From positions 15,370-54,011 of the forward strand of contig WKLE02000402.1 of NCBI GenBank assembly GCA_014885115.2: a DNA stretch of 38,642 nt, read 5' to 3'. Shown here one piece after another: positions 1 through 9,960 of the stretch (position 1 is its first letter; each line of letters begins with the position of its first letter). The position numbers and the translations under genes are program-made. A model generated the notes under the pieces. It saw only the letters and a program-made list of their open reading frames with translations. It was not told where the DNA came from and did not search any database. This DNA comes from Asterionellopsis glacialis (Eukaryota; Bacillariophyta; Plagiogrammaphyceae; Rhaphoneidales; Asterionellopsidaceae).

Positions 1-1
1 T

Positions 2-172
2 GCCGTTTTTGCATGGAGGAATGGTTCCACTGTGGTTGATGAAATTACAATATTAATGAGGTTTCACAAATTTGCCACGACAATTTCGTCTAAGTGCTCT
101 GCCTCTTCCCAAATGCCAGATGAAACAAAGGTAAATCACAACATTAATACACTTTATAACAGTTACATCTGA
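2..172 (+). CDS. Possible 3' end of an upstream gene (PP2C-like C-terminus?), partial
   Basis: The frame starting at base 2 is open to a TGA at 170-172, giving 56 residues with no start in the window. The segment VVDEITILMRF resembles the last strand of PP2C-type phosphatases (usually DDITVxVVxF), as seen in stramenopile PP2C and PP2C-kinase proteins. That is a short match and could be chance. An AAG|GTAAAT donor-like site at 129-131 means the true end could be spliced differently. If real, the gene is convergent with the ABC transporter, with its stop about 50 bp from that of the transporter. Confidence 0.25.
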   Translation, partial: AVFAWRNGSTVVDEITILMRFHKFATTISSKCSASSQMPDETKVNHNINTLYNSYI

Positions 173-221
173 ACAATTATTTAATTACTGAATTTGTTTT
201 CCTCTTATAAAACTTAAAACC

Positions 222-2129
222 TTATAGCAAGTCTGGGATTAGTTCGCACAGCTTCGAATCCTTGTTCGTACATAGTTCTGAATAAGTCCCTCTTTCAACT
301 ATTTTTCCATCGTCAAGTACAACAATGGTATCTGCAAGCTCCAACGTGCTTGCACGATGAGTGATGAGCAAAAGGGCCCGAGACTCATATGTAGTGTCTC
401 CTCGGCAAGCAGAAACTGCATCGGAAACAGCAGCCTGCCCTTCTGCGTCTAAAGCTGATGTAGGTTCATCCAATACAAGGAGAAGCGGATCCGAAACCAA
501 AGCACGAGCTAAGCCAATACGTTGACGCTGGCCACCAGACAATTTACATCCTCCAAGTCCCACTTGGTATTCAACTCCATTTGCTAAATTATCAACAAAA
601 TCGCAGTTGGCCTTTTTCAAAGCATCCTGAACCTGCTCATCAGTAGCATCAGGATTACTGTATCGTACATTTTCCAATACGGATGTGTTAAACAAAGCTG
701 GATGTTGGGGAACTACCTGAACGAGTTGCTTTTGATCAGAGCGCTGTAAGCTATTGTAGTTGACTTCCCCGGAAATACTGATGCTGCCTGAATTTGGTTG
801 GTAAAGAGCAGCAAGGAGAGACGATAAAGTCGTCTTCCCGGAACCATTTTTTCCTGCAAGAGCTACAATGTTCCCCCTCTTGAGTTCTAAATTGATGTCT
901 TGTAAAACCATTTTATCCGGATGAGCTTTGTATGAAAAATTGACACTGTTTACCAAAATCGAGTCCACTGAAGAAACATCAATTTCTTCAACGCTTTTAC
1001 CGTCGAAAACGATTTCTTCGTCATCTTTTTTTTTATCATCGGGGTAGTCCGTCAAACTAAAAACACGCTCTGCACTGAGAAAGCCCTTCGAAATGTCACC
1101 CATGGCACTGGAAATTCCACTTGTTCCTAGACCAAGTAAAAAGGTATAGGTTGCAAAACTAGTGAGTTCTCCAGCAGTCATACGCCCTGCAGAAACTGCC
1201 TTTCCACCAGCATTGAACACCATAAACAATGCACCAGATGAAGCAGCAAAAATGAACCCCATAAAGATTCCGTTTGCAACAGATGCAGCCTTTCCAAGCC
1301 GTACATTCTCTTCTTGCATTTGAGCGTATTGTTGTACTTCATCATCCGACCTGTTCGACATTTTGACAATTGCAATATGCATCAAGCGTTCTTCGGCAAA
1401 AGACGCTGCTGCAGCAGTTGTTTCAATCTGTCGTGCCGTGGTACGCTTGATTACTTTCCGCAGCATAACGGCAGCCGTACCAATCATGGGAACAATGCTA
1501 AAAGAAAACCCAAAAAGTGATGGGTTAAGACGGATCATGTGATAAGTTGCGAACGCACATGAACATGACGATCGGATCATGTTAGCAATTTTCTTTGTGA
1601 GTACTTCAGCCACTTTGGCAACGTCGTCATTCAAAATAGAACCAATGGTACCGGGAGACATCCCTGTTTCTTCAGTTGCAGCCTTTTCATCTTCACTGAC
1701 GCCAGTCTTTTCTTGTTCTGACTCTTCATTTAATTTTCCTGTTTGGAACCATTCCAATTCCTTTTGCAGCAACAGTGAACGAAATGCTTCAGTGCGCAGT
1801 CTAGCTGCAATCCCATCTTCAGCTCGGTTGAGCATGGTAGTACGAAGAAAAGATGCTACACCTCCTCCCAAGACTACTAATGCAAGGGAGGATGCCACCG
1901 ATGATCCTACACCACTACCACTCCTTGGAGTGGACGATTTCTGATCTAATAGTTTACCTAACAGCTTTGGGACAGCTTGATTGGACAGCGTTGACGCAAT
2001 CATCGCAATAGACCCCAACGCTATGGGCCGAATTTGCCTTTTCATTTCATCTTTCATAAGCTTTTTTAGTTCTTTCTTCCTTTTCTTATCAACGACATTT
2101 TTTTTGTTTTTTCCCTCTTGCGACGACAT
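222..2129 (-). CDS. Half-size ABC transporter, ABCB (MDR/TAP/ABCB10-like) family
   Basis: Single-exon gene for 635 residues: one transmembrane domain (about residues 35-365) followed by one nucleotide-binding domain (about 390-635), so it must dimerise. The ATPase motifs are intact: Walker A GKNGSGKTT near 425-433, the signature LSGGQRQR near 530, Walker B LLLVLDEPTSALD near 545-557, and the H-loop histidine in LLITHRAST near 590. The layout and the LERGxIVALAG-type NBD fit the type IV exporters of the ABCB group. The N-terminus is very basic (poly Lys/Arg over residues 7-33) and has no clear signal peptide or mitochondrial presequence, so the membrane is unknown. A 25-30 residue acidic, low-complexity stretch (about 130-160) interrupts the usual 'FFDxxxTGxLxSRLxxD' segment before ILNDDV. 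Substrate cannot be read from sequence. Confidence 0.9.
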   Translation of the reverse strand: MSSQEGKNKKNVVDKKRKKELKKLMKDEMKRQIRPIALGSIAMIASTLSNQAVPKLLGKLLDQKSSTPRSGSGVGSSVASSLALVVLGGGVASFLRTTMLNRAEDGIAARLRTEAFRSLLLQKELEWFQTGKLNEESEQEKTGVSEDEKAATEETGMSPGTIGSILNDDVAKVAEVLTKKIANMIRSSCSCAFATYHMIRLNPSLFGFSFSIVPMIGTAAVMLRKVIKRTTARQIETTAAAASFAEERLMHIAIVKMSNRSDDEVQQYAQMQEENVRLGKAASVANGIFMGFIFAASSGALFMVFNAGGKAVSAGRMTAGELTSFATYTFLLGLGTSGISSAMGDISKGFLSAERVFSLTDYPDDKKKDDEEIVFDGKSVEEIDVSSVDSILVNSVNFSYKAHPDKMVLQDINLELKRGNIVALAGKNGSGKTTLSSLLAALYQPNSGSISISGEVNYNSLQRSDQKQLVQVVPQHPALFNTSVLENVRYSNPDATDEQVQDALKKANCDFVDNLANGVEYQVGLGGCKLSGGQRQRIGLARALVSDPLLLVLDEPTSALDAEGQAAVSDAVSACRGDTTYESRALLLITHRASTLELADTIVVLDDGKIVERGTYSELCTNKDSKLCELIPDLL

Positions 2130-3107
2130 TGCTTTAGAGTTACAATACTTTAGAGATTACTTTCCTCATTGAGTGTTTGTTGCTTTTCAACAACTAATGA
2201 CTTGAATTTATCCAATATCTGTATAATTTCAAACTTGTCGGCGGTCGACAAAAATGACAGAACAGGAGCAAAAGAGCTGTGCCGACAAAAACCAGGGGTT
2301 CTCACGAAAACTAAAATCTCTGGTGAATGTTCGCCTATGGTTCGCCTTGCTTTCTTTTTTTCCTCCATCCGTGTGTGTGTGTCAGAAACGGTCCGCAGCA
2401 TACCAACGGCCTGAATTTTTTAAGATTCACCACGCGAATTTCGCGCGAAACACACTTGCTCTTTTAGAACAGGAAAGATAGCAAATTCCGAATTCCTAAT
2501 ATCAATCGTGCAATAACACGACTGCGATAAAAACGATTCGATTTCGGGAGGAATAAGATTTTGAATACTGTAAATACAGTAATGATGACTTGGCCATGTT
2601 ACTTTAACATTCTGTACGCAAAGTGAGTTCGAAAGTACAACTTCTTTCACGATTTACGTGTTAAGTGACAATAGAGAGTCAAAATTGTCACCCTTGGAAA
2701 ATTTCCAATGAAAATTTGATCGATGTGTGATCTCATACAGTTGTTGCAGAAAAATGTGTACTGTCCAAAGCCCTTTTCAAGATAAAGAAACGAAATAATA
2801 CCGTGGCTTGAATCAAAATTTGCATTTGGGCCAGTGTAAGCCATACTCATCAGCACTCCATTACGCCGGTCACGAAAACGTCAAAACAGCTTGTAGCATT
2901 TACAAACTTCCTTCTTCTGCAAGGTTGTGCATAGCACTTTGATGGATACAACGATAAACCATTTCACCTCATAGATATNNNNTCAAATGAAAACGCTAAA
3001 AATTCTGACGAAACGGCCATCTAAATACATTAAAGGAAAACAATAGCTTCATTCTCTTGTTGACAATGTACAGCAATTACCCGCCACAGGATTAGCTAGT
3101 GGGGAAT
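2130..3107. other. Intergenic region with a 4-base assembly gap
   Basis: About 980 bp between the start of the ABC transporter and the end of the carrier gene. It should hold the ABC promoter. Several short overlapping open frames occur on both strands but none has recognisable protein features. A run of four N at 2979-2982 marks an unresolved base call or tiny gap. A short TG repeat lies near 2371-2380. Confidence 0.6.
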
Positions 3108-4610
3108 TCATCCGGAAGCCAAACCAGTTGCTGCAATACCACACAATCTCTTGACAAAATCATAGAGCAACAATTGAACAGTTACAATGATACCCACATG
3201 CAGGAAACGTGCCCGAATGCCGACAAAGAATCCTTTCAGTCCGTCTTTTTTCGTAATTTCTTTGGCAAAATCTTGAACCTTTTTGTCTCCCTCATGAGCA
3301 TTCACTACACTGAGAAGCATGTCTCCTGGTTGACTGCTAATGCACGAAAGGACACTAGCCGCAACTGCGCATAAAAAGGGGATAGCAAATTTTGTCTGTG
3401 CCGTAATAGCGTACCCAAAATTAATGGCGGTAGCATACGCAACGGTAGTTAGAAAATCAAACGATACATTTTTCGTAATAGTGTAGGGGACTTGTTTGGA
3501 CATCATTGCATTCATACCCTTCCACAAACCTTTGGATCCTTCGTTCTTGAACATTTTCAATCCTCCATGGACCCAACCCTTACGTGCAAATTTTGGTTCT
3601 GCTACTAATCGGATTCGCAGTGCCTCCATGGGACAAAGCATGGCCGAAGCAGCCACACCTGAAAATGCTCCACATAAGACAAAACCAAAGTATTTCGAAC
3701 TAAGTGATGATATAGAAGACGCTGCAGCAGCCCAAGATAAAAACCGAGCAACAGCTGGTTTTAAAACTTCATAAACACCAAATTTAACTGCTCCTTCCAA
3801 CAGGTAACCAAACGTGGTTGGACCAAGACCAGCAAGCAGTGTTGTAATACCTTCGTCCTTTACAATCTTTAACGTCAAAGCTACCAATCCCTTTTCTTTG
3901 TAACTACTATCCACTTGTTGTCTTGTCTGAAAATCAGAAAAAGAATTACAAAATGAGAGTTGATGGAGGAAGAATCAGTTACTCAATGCAGGTTATTATC
4001 ATGTCACACTCGCATATCACCTTACCTTTACAACATCAATTGGGGTTGTGATGGCATGAGATGTTGCAGCACAAATGCCGCCTGCTAGGTAATACCTCCA
4101 TGCACCAGGTCCCCCAGCTGAAATGAGCCCCACAAACGCAATAATAATTCCCATGACAGCGATTGAAATTGTTATCGAGTCCTTTGTCGACAGAGCATCA
4201 TCATCATCTGCACTTTTGAATGTCGATGTTGACGTATCACCATTGACAGCCACTTGCTTCGAGTTGGTGTTTGTGTCTGTAAAAGTAGATGTCTGCACTA
4301 TAACATCATTGTTATTATTGCTACCTTGGTTGGAGTTTTCACCATCCATAGACGCTGAAGAAGCAGCTGCCAATCGTCCACAGTCGGATTGTTTTCTATG
4401 ATTATTTGGTGATGGATGCCAACATTTATGAATACCAGCATTATTTCGCGAAGTACTTGAAGTTATGTCAAATCTTGAAGCATGCTTTCTCAAAGGCCGT
4501 ATTATTTTTTGTCTCTCAGAAATAGTATTAGACTGAAATGCAAGAGTTGAACTACATATCACTGCAACAACTCCGACAACACTCGTTCTATTTATTCCTT
4601 TTTTCCCCAT
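3108..4610 (-). CDS. Mitochondrial carrier family protein, phosphate-carrier-like, with plastid-type presequence
   Basis: Two exons, 4610-4026 and 3926-3108, with a 99 bp GT-AG intron (4025-3927) in phase 0; joining gives 467 residues. The splice restores the carrier signature PIDVVKTRQQVD (residues 190 on). The second repeat has PMEALRIR. The third is degenerate (PGDML), as it also is in mitochondrial phosphate carriers (PADSV). Segments such as GPTTFGYLLEGAVKFGVYEV and RARFLHVGIIVTVQLLLYD align in pattern with SLC25A3/PiC rather than with ADP/ATP carriers. The core begins near residue 165. Before it lie a signal peptide with predicted cleavage STLA|FQS (F25), a Ser/Thr- and Arg-rich transit-peptide-like part and an acidic Asn/Asp/Thr linker. 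From the known ASAFAP rule I infer a plastid membrane location. Transport of phosphate is a family-based inference. Confidence 0.85.
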
Positions 4611-5608
4611 CGTTGCTACTCAGCAATTTGAGGGTCTTGTCGAGTGTCAGCAACGCCAAGTTTTGGGTGTACACGAAACACACTTGAGCGAAGGTGCGAG
4701 GATGGCTGATGGCAAAAAGGCGATATTCACTTTCTCGATTGGGATTGTTTCTCGAATGGCTTCTCGTCTTTACGTTCTTCGGTATGATAGTGATCATATC
4801 CTAAAAACGTAAGCGTTGTTCTTCAAAATAACGCCCGTTTTCATGTTTTTGTTACAGACAGTCAGTACTGTACCTGGTGGTAGTCCCCCAAAGGACCTAC
4901 CGGTACTACGAAGTGTGTATGAAAACCTTGTAAAACAGACAGACAGTATCTTCAATACAGACGAGAACAAAATTTCAATATATTTAACATTTAACGGGCA
5001 AGAAGACACAGACAGGCATAGGTGAGTGGGCACGCAGAGTTTGTACAGGTACTGTCTGTAGCTATCTAGTTCCTGCCAGGTACCTGGTACAGTAGTCCAC
5101 ACCGGGTTCTTCAGGTCTACAGCTACCTTGTACTGTTTGCAGCGTACCTGGTACCCCCAGGTACTGAAGGTACGGGTACTTGAAGTTTGTGTAACAACAA
5201 GGACACAAAATAATATATTAATAATGCTTTTCTGGGACTAACATGGCCACTGCTCATCCACGCAGACAGCAAGACAAGTCTTTGCAAACAAAACTAAGTA
5301 CTGGTACATGGTAAAGTATTTTGCTATCGCACTCAACAATGCAAATACCTGATGTGGCAACAACTAAAATTATTTTGGTGTGAAGTTCCAAAATTATATT
5401 TTTTGAAGTGAAAGCAAGCATGACTTCCCGTTTCTCTCCATCCAAACTTGATCCAAATACTGGAAACTCATTATTGGATCTCTAACATAGTTGGAATCAA
5501 GCAAGAGTTGAAGAGTTATCACAAAAGATTTCAATGCATGACGTTGTCCACGGGGGGATATTCTGTAACATGGAAATACTATAGTTATTTGTTGTATGAT
5601 GGAGAGAT
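4611..5608. other. Intergenic region upstream of the carrier gene
   Basis: About 1 kb between two minus-strand genes. The part next to the carrier start should be its promoter. The middle (4863-5180) is a dense cluster of GTAC-containing motifs, described separately. The rest is AT-rich; short open frames there show no protein features. Confidence 0.6.
4863..5180. repeat. Cluster of GTAC / TACCWGGTA palindromic motifs (cluster A)
   Basis: By my count 13 GTAC tetramers lie in about 320 bp, where about 1.2 would be expected at equal base frequencies. Two perfect TACCTGGTA near-palindromes sit at 5082-5090 and 5145-5153, with a one-mismatch copy near 4871 (TACCTGGTG). An AGGACCTACCGGTACTAC stretch near 4892 joins this motif to the TAGGNCCTA motif seen in other clusters. 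The cluster lies 250-570 bp upstream of the carrier start codon. Confidence 0.7.
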
Positions 5609-6985
5609 TTACGACTTAAACCCGCAACTTCTGATATGATGGCGATATTCCTCTGTGACACCACTTCGAGCATTGCATTGATAGTTCAAGTTCAAACTAA
5701 CAATGTAGTGGAACCAATATGTTGGTAAGTACAGAGCATCACCAGCTTGAAGTATAACTTCGTTCACTTGAGCTTTAGCAAAATTCGGATATTTCTTTAT
5801 ATCAGGATTGGACCAATCAACTGCTGAATGACGACCACTTGGATGTCCTTGTTTGTAGAGTTCCATATGAGGACATTCTCGTGGGTGTGCTAATATATAT
5901 CGACGCTCCCCACCCAATAAAACAATAAAGTTTCGTGTACTATCATAATGTGTTTCAGCAATTACCCCTTGCATACCAAAGCGACAATTGATACCTCTTT
6001 GGTCTCGTGGGTCTACCATGAAAAATGATGGTTTGCTAGCTGAAAATATTGGTAATTCTTGGTACACATACGCATTTCTTGTCTTATATTCAGAATTTAA
6101 TCGAAAATACCAGTGTTCTTCATCAATTGGATTGTGTTTACCTTCCAGTGACTTTGCCTTGGCAAGCCATTCAGGATAGGAAAGTTTAATATTTTCGGTT
6201 GGTGCTTTCCACCCCTTTGGAGATGCACGCCTTAACTTCCAATACATGAAATGGTTATTTTGACTATGTTCTGTTCGATGTTGTTCGGACCCGATCAAAT
6301 TTAAGAGATATGATTCATCACGGTTCCAACGTTCAGATGTTTGAAGCAAGTCAGGATTATTTTGTATGATAAAGGGAACTTCAGCCATACGATATCGTTC
6401 TGCTGTTTCGTAATCCTTCTCCCAATCAAATATACATAATCCTTGATGGATGGTATCATGATGGGTATGCGTATCATCTGGATTCCAATTCTCAATGACC
6501 TTCATAACATTCCAAGCAAAGGGATAACCCTTGGGTGGTTCTGATGGACAATTATGAATATCATACGGTACATCCGATTGTGTTGAATATACATTCTTTT
6601 TCAAACTTGATACATACTCCTTGATTCGTTTTCGATCCGTTGGTGGATACTGCTTTTCAAATTGAGCTTTTAACTTTTCTGGTGTACCCCCGAAAATACC
6701 GTCCAACACACCCAACTTTGGACTACCTCCATCGTGAGGAGCATCATTCTTATTTTGTTTTTTCTGGCGATTGACTGCTTGGTGGATTTTATGAGGATCA
6801 TGTATATCAGAATCGAGCGATTGACGAAATATATCATTCCGGAAATGTAAATGTTGATCAAGTGTCATTTCCAAGAGAAAGCATACAAATACAAGAAAGA
6901 CCATGGCAACCATGAATAACACCGCAACCCATTGAGGTAAACCCGCAATTTGTAACTGACGATTTGGGGACCCACTTCTTGTCAT
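5609..6985 (-). CDS. Membrane-anchored cupin/JmjC-like (cupin_8) protein
   Basis: Single exon, 458 residues. One hydrophobic segment (about 15-39) after a short basic N-terminus predicts a type II protein with the catalytic part in the lumen of the ER or Golgi. The C-terminal third carries the double-stranded beta-helix signature of Fe(II)/2-oxoglutarate oxygenases of the JmjC/cupin_8 group: the HxD pair H346-Y-D348, then the distal histidine H426 in LPTYWFHYIVSLN, with GDALYLP just before it, and GGERRYILAHP after the first motif. All three expected iron ligands are present, so it could be an active hydroxylase. The substrate is unknown. It is divergent from Mcm10, with 584 bp between start codons. 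Confidence 0.8.
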   Translation of the reverse strand: MTRSGSPNRQLQIAGLPQWVAVLFMVAMVFLVFVCFLLEMTLDQHLHFRNDIFRQSLDSDIHDPHKIHQAVNRQKKQNKNDAPHDGGSPKLGVLDGIFGGTPEKLKAQFEKQYPPTDRKRIKEYVSSLKKNVYSTQSDVPYDIHNCPSEPPKGYPFAWNVMKVIENWNPDDTHTHHDTIHQGLCIFDWEKDYETAERYRMAEVPFIIQNNPDLLQTSERWNRDESYLLNLIGSEQHRTEHSQNNHFMYWKLRRASPKGWKAPTENIKLSYPEWLAKAKSLEGKHNPIDEEHWYFRLNSEYKTRNAYVYQELPIFSASKPSFFMVDPRDQRGINCRFGMQGVIAETHYDSTRNFIVLLGGERRYILAHPRECPHMELYKQGHPSGRHSAVDWSNPDIKKYPNFAKAQVNEVILQAGDALYLPTYWFHYIVSLNLNYQCNARSGVTEEYRHHIRSCGFKS

Positions 6986-7569
6986 TTTTAAAATTGATTC
7001 TACGGATTCTATATCTTCCTATTGATTCACTCTTCTAAAAAGCACTGTTGTGTTGTTGTCGCATTTCAAATATTTCACCTTGCGCAACTTGTCTAGGTGT
7101 GGTTGCGAGTTCTATGGGAATCTTGGTTTGTCTCTCTTTGACGTCTCGGGAGGCGTATTTCATGATATTATTGCTGGTGCTGAAGATGTGATTGTGATGC
7201 CAGAGTCAACAATGTCAAATGACCAACACGCGTGGAGGTTAACTTCTCTTTAGATATCTTTACTAGAGATAAAGATATTTTTTCTGTCCTTCGTCAAGTG
7301 TGAGAGTCGCGCCATTTTCGGTTTTATTCTACGAGTACGAGTACCTGGCACGTAGTCTGCGCGTAGTTTTGTTAGTTTCATCCCCACAAAATGTTCTCAA
7401 GACAAAAAAATCGGTCCAATTTTCATGAACTTTTTTTCAAGGAAAATGTTTTGAATGGAATAGCATACTCTCTTAGAGAGGAAACAAAAGTGTCCACTAC
7501 TGAATCTCAATCAAACACAGAAATATTATTCGCAACAACCACGCAATTCCGAAGTTTTAGGAAGATAAA
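6986..7569. promoter_or_regulatory. Shared upstream region of the cupin and Mcm10 genes
   Basis: A 584 bp divergent region. It contains a TGACGTC half-CRE at 7139-7145, a 9-bp-arm inverted repeat at 7254-7278, and a short GTAC-rich stretch at 7330-7370 (ACGAGTACGAGTACCTGG). No TATA box that I would defend. The promoter role is inferred from gene orientation only. Confidence 0.5.
7254..7278. repeat. Inverted repeat, 9-bp arms
   Basis: ATATCTTTA at 7254-7262 and its exact reverse complement TAAAGATAT at 7270-7278 are separated by 7 bases (CTAGAGA). It lies between two divergent genes. It could be a protein-binding site or a chance AT-rich hairpin. Confidence 0.6.
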
Positions 7570-9960
7570 ATGGACGATCTTTTAGCTCTAATGGAAAATG
7601 AAGATGGTGGTGATGAAAACGCATTACTTGGCAGCACATCACCTTCTTCAAGTAGTGATGATAAAGATGACGAAAGCAATGGTCTTCCAGATATCCAAAC
7701 AAGGGAAACTTCATCTTCTTCTGTCATAATATCACAACGATCTGCTCATCAGTCAAACTATTTAAAGAAAAAGAAAAAACAATCTACTGCAGCATTAGTT
7801 ACACCATCACAAGGACGGGAACCACCACGAGCGGAAGCAAGCATTGATGAAAAAATTGGGATACGCGTGGTGAAACGTATTCTGCCAAGTATGGAATTAT
7901 TAGATATAATATCAACTAGTCCGTACCATTCAACGGCCACCTTGGCTGCTATGAGTAGAGCTGCTTTGAATCGGATTTTGATTGAACCAGCCACAATTGT
8001 GAGTGATGCTACTGTTTGTGGGAAAACAGATATTGTGACTGTAGGCATTGTCTTTACGAACACAGGTACACGTATTTCTGCCAATGGACGGGCATTTTCA
8101 GTTTTATCGATTGGAAATTTGTACACAGGACCAGTCGTATCGGTATTCCTCTTTGGAGATGCCTATGGTAAACACTGTCGTAAGGTCCCACCAGGAACTG
8201 TTATTTGTTTACAAAGTCCACAACTCGTCCCGCCCAAGGATAATAATAATTCCCAAAAAAGTACAACGACTGTAGCATTTTCTATCCGGGACGAACGACA
8301 ATTATTGTTGGTTGGAAATGCTCGTGATTATGCTACATGCAAGGGTGAAGTTCGGATGAAACCAAAGCAAAGTAGTACAGGACAATGGGTATCTAATACC
8401 AATAACAATGGTGCAGGTATGACGAAATGTCAAAACTATGTTGATACACGAATCAGTCTCTATTGTACGATGCACAGAAAACAACAAACGTCTAAAAAGA
8501 ATGGTGGTGGCGGGTCACTAAGTTTTATACAAAATTTGAGAGCCAATGCTCTGCCAGGCCCTTTCGGTACGGCTTTACAAAATAGTAATGGTACATCGTC
8601 CTTACGAGCAGGCAACAATGGTGGAGTTCGTAATGACAACAGCGCATCGCTATCATCTACGAATACTAATACCGACTATTCACGAAGTATGTTTGCAGGA
8701 CGAACAAGCTCACAAGTAGCAAATACCATGGTCATGAGTACTCCGGCAGGACCTGCTGTAACACATGTTGGAAAGGGAGGTAATGGTGGATTAGGATTAG
8801 GAGGAGGTAACGCCAGAGCCTCACTCAAGCCATCTCTCCGGGCTCCCATGCATATGAAAAAGGATACCCCATTTGGTAATTCCGTGAACACAACTATGCA
8901 TCGAGCTGGTCTTACAGCAGCAAAATCATCATCGTCAAGTAGTAGTCTCAGCAACAAGAACAAAAGCAATGTCAACAACCCATATGTGTCTAATAGAAAC
9001 AACCCATTCAGTGCGACCAATCAAACAAAGGTATCAATGCCAAACAATAAAGCTTCTGCTGGACAATCCACTACTTTGTGTTCCAAACGACCTGTGAGGG
9101 ATGACTGGTTACTTCAAAGTAATGCGAGGAGAAAGAAGAAGACCCCATTGACTTCCACGACGAATGATGGTGGAGTGTCCAGCTGTATTCAAAAGAAGAA
9201 AAAGCGGAACATTAATATGGATACTGCAGATTTTAATGGATCAGTGCCTGTCCCAAAACCAAACAAACTTTTCCGATCAGCAGCTACCACAGGTTGTCAA
9301 CAGAATTCAAGAGCGGCAGTATCTCAAGCTGGCTTTACACAGACGGATGTTGAAGATATTCGAGAACGGCAAAAACGTTTGGCACAAGTAATTTTAGAGA
9401 ATACAACGAGTGATACCAAAATAGGAAACAAACAGGGCGTTGCACATCCTAATGTCTCCGGTAAACTACAACTGAAGAAGAAGCAATTGCACGGTCCAGG
9501 TGCCGCTAAATCTTCCTCCAAAGACTCTCTCTTTGGAAATCTAAACAATATTGATGCAGAAAAGGTTCTGGCTACCAAAAGTCGATTTGCCACCGAAGCC
9601 GATGCGGAAGAATATGCTAGAAATAGAAAGACCATGCTAGAATTAGAAAGACAAGAACTTTTAAAGGAAAATAGGGGCAATAATAAGAAAATACAACAAA
9701 ATGGGAAAGATAATAAGAGCGATGCCAACAAGAAAGAATCATCGATTGAAAAAGAATGGTTCTGTACGGTCTGTAAAAAGACTAGTTCCAACAAGCCAGT
9801 ATTCTGTATGCGGCGTGATCACAAGGTGATACTGAGTCGGAAAGTGAAGTCCACGAAATCCACAAGTGATCGCATCTTAGGTTTGCGGGATAAGGATGTC
9901 AAGGATGGTGGATTATCACTGGGTAGTGGTGTAGAATGGAGTAGATGGAGAGGATCATAG
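7570..9960 (+). CDS. MCM10: Minichromosome maintenance protein 10 (Mcm10)
   Basis: Single exon, 796 residues. Mcm10 binds DNA and the CMG helicase and is needed to start and drive replication forks in the nucleus. The conserved internal domain runs from about residue 135 to 305: an OB-fold (GRAFSVLSIGNL, VSVFLFGDAYGKH, PPGTVICLQSP, FSIRDERQLLLVGNARDYATCKG), followed by the Mcm10 zinc knuckle formed by C257, C287, C299 and H302. The last part, CX11CX2H, matches the family exactly, while the first spacing (CX29) is longer than the usual CX9-10. The long middle region (about 310-600) is low complexity, rich in Ser/Asn/Thr/Gly. Basic patches follow, then a Glu/Lys/Arg-rich helical part with DAEEYARNRKTMLELERQE and a second Cys/His cluster (FCTVC...FCMRRDH) near residues 735-755. 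Confidence 0.9.
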   Translation: MDDLLALMENEDGGDENALLGSTSPSSSSDDKDDESNGLPDIQTRETSSSSVIISQRSAHQSNYLKKKKKQSTAALVTPSQGREPPRAEASIDEKIGIRVVKRILPSMELLDIISTSPYHSTATLAAMSRAALNRILIEPATIVSDATVCGKTDIVTVGIVFTNTGTRISANGRAFSVLSIGNLYTGPVVSVFLFGDAYGKHCRKVPPGTVICLQSPQLVPPKDNNNSQKSTTTVAFSIRDERQLLLVGNARDYATCKGEVRMKPKQSSTGQWVSNTNNNGAGMTKCQNYVDTRISLYCTMHRKQQTSKKNGGGGSLSFIQNLRANALPGPFGTALQNSNGTSSLRAGNNGGVRNDNSASLSSTNTNTDYSRSMFAGRTSSQVANTMVMSTPAGPAVTHVGKGGNGGLGLGGGNARASLKPSLRAPMHMKKDTPFGNSVNTTMHRAGLTAAKSSSSSSSLSNKNKSNVNNPYVSNRNNPFSATNQTKVSMPNNKASAGQSTTLCSKRPVRDDWLLQSNARRKKKTPLTSTTNDGGVSSCIQKKKKRNINMDTADFNGSVPVPKPNKLFRSAATTGCQQNSRAAVSQAGFTQTDVEDIRERQKRLAQVILENTTSDTKIGNKQGVAHPNVSGKLQLKKKQLHGPGAAKSSSKDSLFGNLNNIDAEKVLATKSRFATEADAEEYARNRKTMLELERQELLKENRGNNKKIQQNGKDNKSDANKKESSIEKEWFCTVCKKTSSNKPVFCMRRDHKVILSRKVKSTKSTSDRILGLRDKDVKDGGLSLGSGVEWSRWRGS

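Noticed and set aside
245..260. AGCTTCGAATCC resembling a tRNA T-loop
   Set aside because: It lies inside the ABC transporter coding sequence and no acceptor, D or anticodon stem can be drawn around it.
2169..2481. Overlapping 75-81 codon frames upstream of the ABC transporter
   Set aside because: Several frames on both strands are open by chance here; none has a motif or a credible intron join to a neighbour.
9324..9794. 156-codon minus-strand frame inside Mcm10
   Set aside because: It is the antisense shadow of a Lys/Glu-rich coding stretch and is Ser/Leu/Phe-rich as expected from that.
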